A stretch of 64,000 bases of DNA from Dermacentor variabilis (Eukaryota > Arthropoda > Arachnida > Ixodida > Ixodidae), in contig NC_134568.1 in assembly GCF_050947875.1 (NCBI RefSeq), forward strand, positions 193,891,353 to 193,955,352. The letters run 5' to 3'. Below the pieces are notes generated by a model. The model did not search any database. It was given only the letters and a program-made list of their open reading frames with translations, and was not told the DNA's origin. The position numbers and the translations under genes are program-made. The stretch's first letter is position 1. The number at the start of each line of letters is the position of its first letter. Positions 58,351 to 64,000 of this stretch are shown piece by piece.

Positions 58351-60285
58351 TCTAATTGCGCCCCTCTCATTCTCCCTCTATTTTTTTTTTCGCGCATGCG
58401 CTTGGGGTTGCCCCGGAGTAGTTTTCGGCGTACACCCGACCGACAAACAGACGGACGGATGGACGGACGGACGGACGAATTGGCTAGCCATATACAGTTC
58501 GCTGTAGAAAGAATGAAAGAAACAAAAAAAAAGCAGGAGCGCATTGTACAGTCCCACCCGCCAGGAAGAGGGGGCGTGCTGATGACACCTCCTTTCTTGG
58601 GAGTAATCACCTGTTGTATATCTAGCTCCATTTTCGCGAACTGGCGTGTTTCGCGATAGAGTGTGCGTTCACTGTGCTTATGGCCCAAGAAGAGTTAGCA
58701 CAGCTTTACTATTATCGGGAAGTGTGAAAACGAATGAAGGTGAAGTAATTCTTAGAAAGAGCTGCCAACACTGGCTTGATTCTTAAACTGCAGACTACGT
58801 TTACAGTTCACTTGTCAGTCTTTGAGTTAACCTCCAATTTGTTATGAAATAGATATTCTTGTAAGCACGTAACTTACCTCAAGAAAAAAAGTTACAAAGT
58901 AACTGTTCAAGAAGTGCTTTTTATAAAGGAAGCGAATATGTATTTTGTAAGTTTTCTCTCGATAATTACTACGGGATACTATAGTGCGACTTCAGATACC
59001 ATAGGGTAGAACAAATTGGATCTGCTATAAGCGGCGGATTTATTTCACTTCCGAAAAAACTTTGCGTGAACAAACCTACATGAGGTCCGTGAAGAAAGGA
59101 TTCTGCAAAGAGAGCAGACCCGTCTACTATCTGCGACAAGAACTAAACAGGCCATTCATATCCGCGCGCGAGTGCGGTCACCAAAATGAATGTGCATAAA
59201 GCTTGAAACAGCATACACGAGCGCACTCAGTTACATGATTATGCACGACAAATATTGAAGGTCATTTTTGAGTGGGCTCCGTACTCTCACAAAGGGGGAA
59301 AGAATGTGAAACTGAAATCGCGATTGCCTGCAGGCTGAAAGCTTGAACAAAATGGGACACCATTTACCCTCCAAAACACATCAAGTGGGGAATAAAAGAT
59401 TCAGCCTACCCGCTTCTTCAATCTGCCTTGTGCTGTTTTATCACACTTACTAGTCTGCGAAGGAAAATTGATTTGTCATCCTCGAAACACCTCCCCAAGA
59501 AAATAAGGCCCCATCCTATTATTTTAGGCATTATTACAACACCATTCGAAGTACGTTGTTACGACACTTTCACAATTACACACTGAGGGTCGCCTTTTTG
59601 CTCTAGACAGGTATATGTTTCGCGGCAAGTATCACTCTGTTCATAAGTCTGCATTGCTGTATTAGAAGTTTTTCAGGCCACAGGGATTATTATCAGCAAA
59701 ATAAGAGGACATGTGGATGTAGCCTGCTCCTTCAAGTAAAACGTTAGTTGTAGATAACACGTAATGACAGTGGTTTATCTAAGAATGGAAGGACGTAACA
59801 TACTACCAGTAGATTGCCTTAAGTACTGCGACGTGCCTTTTTATAGAAAAGAATGCATTACAGATATATAGGATTTATACGTCCGGCGGCCTAAAAAAGA
59901 TATATCTTTGCCTGAGGTTGACGCTTAAGACGAGTTATTATTTTTGCCCCTTAATACGTTAACCGTGGGGGGTGTTTCCGTGCTCCATTTAATGTGGCGC
60001 AATCGCTGCTTCAAGCACCCCAAGATTAGTTCTCTAAATGGCATGTCGTTATGTTCACTAAACTGTTGGCTTAGTTATCAAGCGACAATGAACGTACATA
60101 TTTAGTAAGTAGCAGATGACGTTCACTCTGTCATATCATAATACGGAGTTATTGTAATGATGTTCTCTGTTCACTGACATGATAAAAAGGAGACGTAAGC
60201 GTACTCACACGGTACCAGCTACTTCTCGTAAACGGGTAGTGCTTTCCACTTTTGTAGACTTATGCGCATAGTTTTAATAGAAAAA
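58351..60285. other. Downstream intron, nothing recognised
   Basis: GGAC/GGAT simple repeat at 58449-58477, otherwise AT-rich. No gene. Confidence 0.4.
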
Positions 60286-60532
60286 CCCGCCGTGGTTGCT
60301 TAGTGGCTATGGTGTTGGGCTGCTAAGCACGAGGTCGAGGTATCGCATCCCGGCCACGGCGGCTGCATTTCGATGGGGGCGAAATGCGAAAACACCCTTG
60401 TACTTAGGTTTAGGTGCACGTTAAAGAACCCCAGGTGGTCCAAACTTCCGGAGCCCCCTACTATGGCGTGCCTCATAATCAGAAAGTGGTTTTGGCACGT
60501 AAAACCTCATCATTATTTTTTTGTTATTTTTG
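60286..60532 (+). mobile_element. Ruka-like SINE, copy 2
   Basis: Flanked by the perfect duplication AATAGAAAAA (60276-60285 and 60533-60542). The head CCCGCCGTGGTTGCTTAGTG has an A-box-like TTAGTGGCTATGG, the B-box is degenerate, and CCCCAGGTGGTCCAAAC, CGTGCCTCATAATCAG and GGTTTTGGCACGTAAA follow as in copy 1. Confidence 0.9.
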
Positions 60533-60674
60533 AATAGAAAAATTTGAAGGCCCAATCCACTGTGAAGGTGGATTGCCAGCGAAGCTGTTACCATATACTT
60601 AACCTGTTCAAGTCTAACGAATGAAATGAGTACGCCGAAAAATGGAGTGTATAATCATTTATTGCACAACGACA

Positions 60675-61335
60675 TTCACGACGGCTTTAGGATCATTGTC
60701 GTATACATTCAGGTTTCAGGTTTGACAGTTGCCACGTTCTTCACCAACGTTAGGTCGACACACGAGTCACGGATGGTGGTTGGTAGTTTCTTTTCTGTGT
60801 AACACTTTAGTACAAACTCTTCGAAGGCAAAGCCTACGAACCACTTGTTTTCCTGTTTTGAAATATCGGCGTTAAAATCCCCCACGATGATAAAAGGCGT
60901 AGTGTTATCTCTCGCCAAAACCGCGAAGTGCGTTCGCATGAACCGCTCTACGTCAGCCTTGGAACTGCCCGGCGAAATGTACACAGTAAAGCTGACGATT
61001 CCGGGGTTTTCGCGGCACACACATCGCCGCAGTCGACCGGGTCAGACTTAAGCGTGTACGTGGTCACGCACGCTTTTTTGCTTGCGTAGACGGCGACTCC
61101 GGCAGAGGGGTTGTCACTTGTTGGGGGGCTAGTTGGTGGATTTTTCAAGAAGAGGGTTGTAGCGCTGAAAAAAGACAACACATAGCATGCGCCTGTCCCG
61201 TCTCGCTTGCTATGTGTTGTCTTTTTTCGGCGCTACAACCGTCTTCTCGTTGTCACTTCGTTTCGCGGCCGTTATTCCAACGTAACCGGTCACTTCAGCG
61301 ACTATGTTCGTCCACGTTTCCGAGAGGCACAGCAC
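60675..61335 (-). pseudogene. Endonuclease/exonuclease/phosphatase (EEP) domain remnant
   Basis: On the minus strand the first block VLCLSETW lies near 61330. It is followed by VTGYVGITAAKRS, then DNPSAGVAVYASKK (catalytic-domain core), then VSFTVYISPGSSKADVERF and PFIIVGDFNADISKQENKWF, where GDFNAD is the signature of EEP-type (AP-endonuclease-like) domains. SCVDLTLVKN is the last block. Such domains occur in LINEs and in Helentron-type elements, and which one this is cannot be told because no reverse transcriptase or helicase is present. A stop precedes VLCLSETW, a frameshift lies near 61010, and a foldback element interrupts the frame at 61120-61248. Confidence 0.75.
61120..61248. mobile_element. 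Foldback element 2, inserted in the EEP remnant
   Basis: Arms 61148-61187 and 61208-61247 pair with few mismatches, around a loop containing GCGCCTGTCCC. The left side carries GGGGCTAGTTGGT (61125-61137). Flanked by the perfect 10-bp duplication GTTGTCACTT (61110-61119 and 61249-61258). Confidence 0.85.
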
Positions 61336-61566
61336 CTAGACCTCGTTGAGTGGGAAGTCATGCGTTATATCTTTGGAATGAAGACCAAGCGATCTCGCGT
61401 TAAGAGAGGCAAGCGAGATCTAGTGCGGTTCCCGCAACATGGCAAGGCACGCCTTCGTGCCGGTGGCCAGGTGAGGGAGCCGAGTTTTCTGTGGACCGCC
61501 ACGAAAGAATCGCCGGTTGGTAGAGGTAAACAGCTTCGCGGGAAAAAAAAAGAAACATGGAGACGT

Positions 61567-62142
61567 CTAAGCTTTGCTTTTAAGAGTGGAACGTGGTAGC
61601 ATTCAAAGATTCATGGTTGCTTCACACGCTTCCGGCAACTGCAGCTTATGTAACCGTAAAATTTACCAGGAAACGCTGGTGGCGAACGCTGTGCTCGAAG
61701 GCGAGCCTTCTGATAAAAATGCGGCCTCTTGCGTGGGCCGATCCCGGGTAGAGCACAGCCGCGCCAAAACACTTGCATCATTTTCAGTCTTCTGTTAATG
61801 TTTCGGACGTTTAATATTTGAATCTGACAAGATTTAACATAAAAGGCATGCGCTGTTGGTGTTGCTGTTACATGTCATTTCCTTGTGGGCGGTCATTCTA
61901 AAATTACTAGGAATGACTTTGTCAAGGATGTAAGACAAGGTATGTGCAACTTCAGTGATAGTATGGTGTGGCAATATACGTACCCGCATATACCACATGA
62001 TATATAGCAAGGCGCAGCGTGGCATATACCTAAATATATACGAGAATTTTCGCTCACGGGGACGCCAGCACCGGACGCCGACGCTGACACTGACACTGGA
62101 TTTTCTGCGACCCGGGACCGTGAACGCTATCGCGTTAAATAT
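61567..62142 (+). mobile_element. Family B inverted-end element, copy 2
   Basis: Starts AAGCTTTGCTTTTAAGAGTG, GAACGTGGTAGCATTC, and carries GGCAACTGCAGCTTATGTAA. Ends GTGAACGCTATCGCGTTAAA. Matches copy 1 at 10427-11010 at both ends. No ORF. Confidence 0.7.
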
Positions 62143-62347
62143 TGTGGCAGAACCTATATCACTATGACTGTCAACGGTAATGCGTACTGAGTACTGAATC
62201 ACTACATCGATACAAGATACTGCTACTGTCGAAACGAGTTGTATGTACGAGGCGTGTACTATAGCGAGACTCCTCTTTCGCGCTTTGCTAAGAACTGGCC
62301 ACGCCATCAAGCGCCGCCGCCGCGAAGCTTGCGTGTGGTCTCTGAAA
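62143..62347. other. Downstream intron, nothing recognised
   Basis: Short spacer between two elements. Confidence 0.35.
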
Positions 62348-62580
62348 TGCATGGCGCGGTTTAGCGGCTATGGTGTTGCACTGCTAAGCACGAGGTTGCG
62401 GGATCGAATCCCGGCCGCGGCGGCCGCATTTCGATGGTGGCGAAATGCAAAAACGCCCGTGTTCCGTGCATTGGCGCACGTAAAAGATTCCCTGGTGGTA
62501 AGAATTAATCCGGAGTCTTCCACTACGGCGTGCCTCATAATCAAATCGTGGTTTTGGCACATAAAACCCCAGAATTCCAT
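62348..62580 (+). mobile_element. Ruka-like SINE, copy 3
   Basis: Head GCGCGGTTTAGCGGCTATGG, B-box GGGATCGAATCCC, body and tail with GCGTGCCTCATAATCAAATC and GTGGTTTTGGCACATAAAAC. No clear target duplication at the edges. Confidence 0.85.
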
Positions 62581-62666
62581 TCAACACGGTGCGCCAACTA
62601 GTGATGCTGCCGACAAGTCCGCGCGTGGTCTATGGGACGAGAAATATAGCTTAAAAGGACGTCTTG

Positions 62667-62815
62667 TTGGGCGAGTTGGTCACAATTCATCTTGGGTACT
62701 ATAGGCGCGAACACAAACACGACACAAGGAAGGAGACGGGACAGAGCGCCTGTCCCGGCGCTCTGTCCCGTCTCCTTCCTTGTGTCGTGTTTGTGTTCGC
62801 TCCTGGTACCCAAGA
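62667..62815. mobile_element. Foldback element 3
   Basis: Left arm 62691-62749 and right arm 62758-62814 form a nearly perfect hairpin (GACGGGACAGAGCGC against GCGCTCTGTCCCGTC). The loop contains CTGTCCCG. Starts TGGGCGAGTTGGT (62668-62680). Confidence 0.85.
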
Positions 62816-62879
62816 AGAGACGAGAAGCTTGTCCTGCTGCTGCGTGCGAACGCTGATACTTGCTTCCTCTCGTTCTGCA

Positions 62880-63450
62880 CACCCAGCGACACATACTCAG
62901 TGACCCAAGTTGGCGAGAGGTTCACGGAGGAGCCGCATATGCCTAGTGCATTCATGGCGCAGCCCACTAAAGTGTTGGCGTCAACGACGTTCATTGAAAA
63001 TCGGCACATATCCAGTGTATTTGTGGCGCAGCCTGCTAGTGGGTCCGGTTGCTGTACTTGAGGAACCCGTGTGAGGTGAGTTCTAGTCCACTCAGCATCG
63101 GAGAAATGTAAGGTATCTTTTTAGTCATTGTAGGGTTGCAGCTTCCGAGTGGCACATACCTAGGTACTCAACTGGGCGTCAAGTACGTTCATCGAAGAGC
63201 GGCACAGACGTACTGGCACATACTGAGGGAGTCAAGTTGGCGTCAAAGAGGTTCATTGAAGACCAGCACAGCACTAGTGGCACATACCCAACGCTCCAGG
63301 TCGGTGTCAGAGTTTCTTCGAAAAGCGGTAGCAATCCAATCCCGCGTCTGCAGTGACCCATGTCGACGTGAAAGAGGTTCGTTGAAGAGTGGCACGTCTG
63401 CACCCATTGGCACATAATCAGTGACCCAAGTAGGTCTGACGCTTGGTATC
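62880..63450 (+). repeat. 64-bp minisatellite, degenerate
   Basis: TGGCACATAC begins at 63150, 63214 and 63278 and, as TGGCACATAA, at 63408, so the period is 64 (the last gap is two units). Units also carry CAGTGACCCAAGTTGGCG, AGGTTCATTGAAGAGC and GGCACA. More diverged units extend to 62886. Confidence 0.85.
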
Positions 63451-64000
63451 TAAACTTGTTATCTCAGTACAGCAGCCCGATGCGCTGGGAAAACGGTTGG
63501 GTACAAACATACATACAAACATAGATAGCCCCCAAAATGTGCGTGAAGTATCCAAAGAATTCTAACGCCGTAAATGTATCTGTGGCAGTTAGCGCACACA
63601 ACAGCCTAAATTATAACAGCTAAATCAGCACAACAGCATTGCAACCAAACTCTTAATCGAACTTGTAATTCGATGTGTGCTCGTTGGCTGCGCCATGTGT
63701 GCGTGCAATGTGTGTTATTTTGTCCTAGCTTTTGCGCTGTAATTCGCCTTGACATGATCTTAAACGAAAAGTTAGGAACAAATACAAATTCATTGACATA
63801 TGATGTGTAAACAGAAAATCGCATGAACACGTATATAGACACACTAGCGCGTGATCACAAGCCCGCGGAAATGCCACTCTTTTCAAGATAATTTTTTTCA
63901 AAGCTGTCAAAGCGCAATTTCGCCTGACGCTTCGTTATTTCTATAATCTGAAAGGCCTGCGATCCCTTGACATTAGTGAAAATTGAAGTCGGTGTTCTGG
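63451..64000. other. Downstream intron to window end, nothing recognised
   Basis: AT-rich, no gene supported. Confidence 0.35.

Overview
This is an intron-rich, repeat-dense stretch of animal genome, most likely from a hard tick (Ixodidae). The evidence is the mix of elements: tRNA-derived SINEs that look like the tick 'Ruka' family, Penelope-like retroelements, a Ty3/gypsy element with a tRNA-Ser type primer site, GCGATAGC-ended DNA elements, and many CpG-rich dispersed repeats. Species cannot be read from the sequence. There are no bacterial-style operons, rRNA genes or CRISPR arrays.

The only host gene I can defend is on the + strand. Two GC-rich exons, at 8117-8422 and 56276-56563, each encode one immunoglobulin domain. 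Both start and end in phase 1, and together they make a continuous reading frame whose split codon is Tyr. The sequence pattern fits two consecutive Ig domains (probably the third and fourth) of a Sidestep-family cell-surface receptor. The intron between them is about 47.9 kb. The rest of the window is this intron plus the flanking introns.

Layout: 1-8116 is upstream intron with a long AT/GT microsatellite, one family A element and two CpG-rich blocks. 8423-12.3 kb holds dispersed repeats (families B, C, E) and a short inverted-repeat element with a tiny basic ORF. 12.3-17.5 kb is a nested insertion: a gag-bearing LTR retrotransposon without visible pol, sitting inside a family A element. 18.6-20.3 kb has two more family A copies, one split by a SINE. 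24.3-24.7 kb is a GATAAG-rich degenerate tandem repeat. 28.45-32.78 kb is a structurally complete but mutated Ty3/gypsy element. 33-43 kb looks CpG-poor and holds two Penelope-like remnants, a LINE fragment, a foldback element, a 265-bp tandem repeat and a dead DDE transposase. 46.9-47.9 kb is an inverted-repeat element, and 49.7-55.7 kb has three tRNA-derived SINEs. After the second exon come a CRE-carrying MITE (58.1 kb), two Ruka-like SINEs, a decayed endonuclease-domain ORF interrupted by a foldback element, a second family B element, another foldback and a 64-bp minisatellite.

The transposable elements do not work together with the receptor gene in any way visible here. They fill its introns. 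The most unusual observation is a set of foldback elements whose ends match the 3' tail of the Penelope-like remnants. All family letters (A-E) and MITE labels are local names for repeats compared inside this window only.
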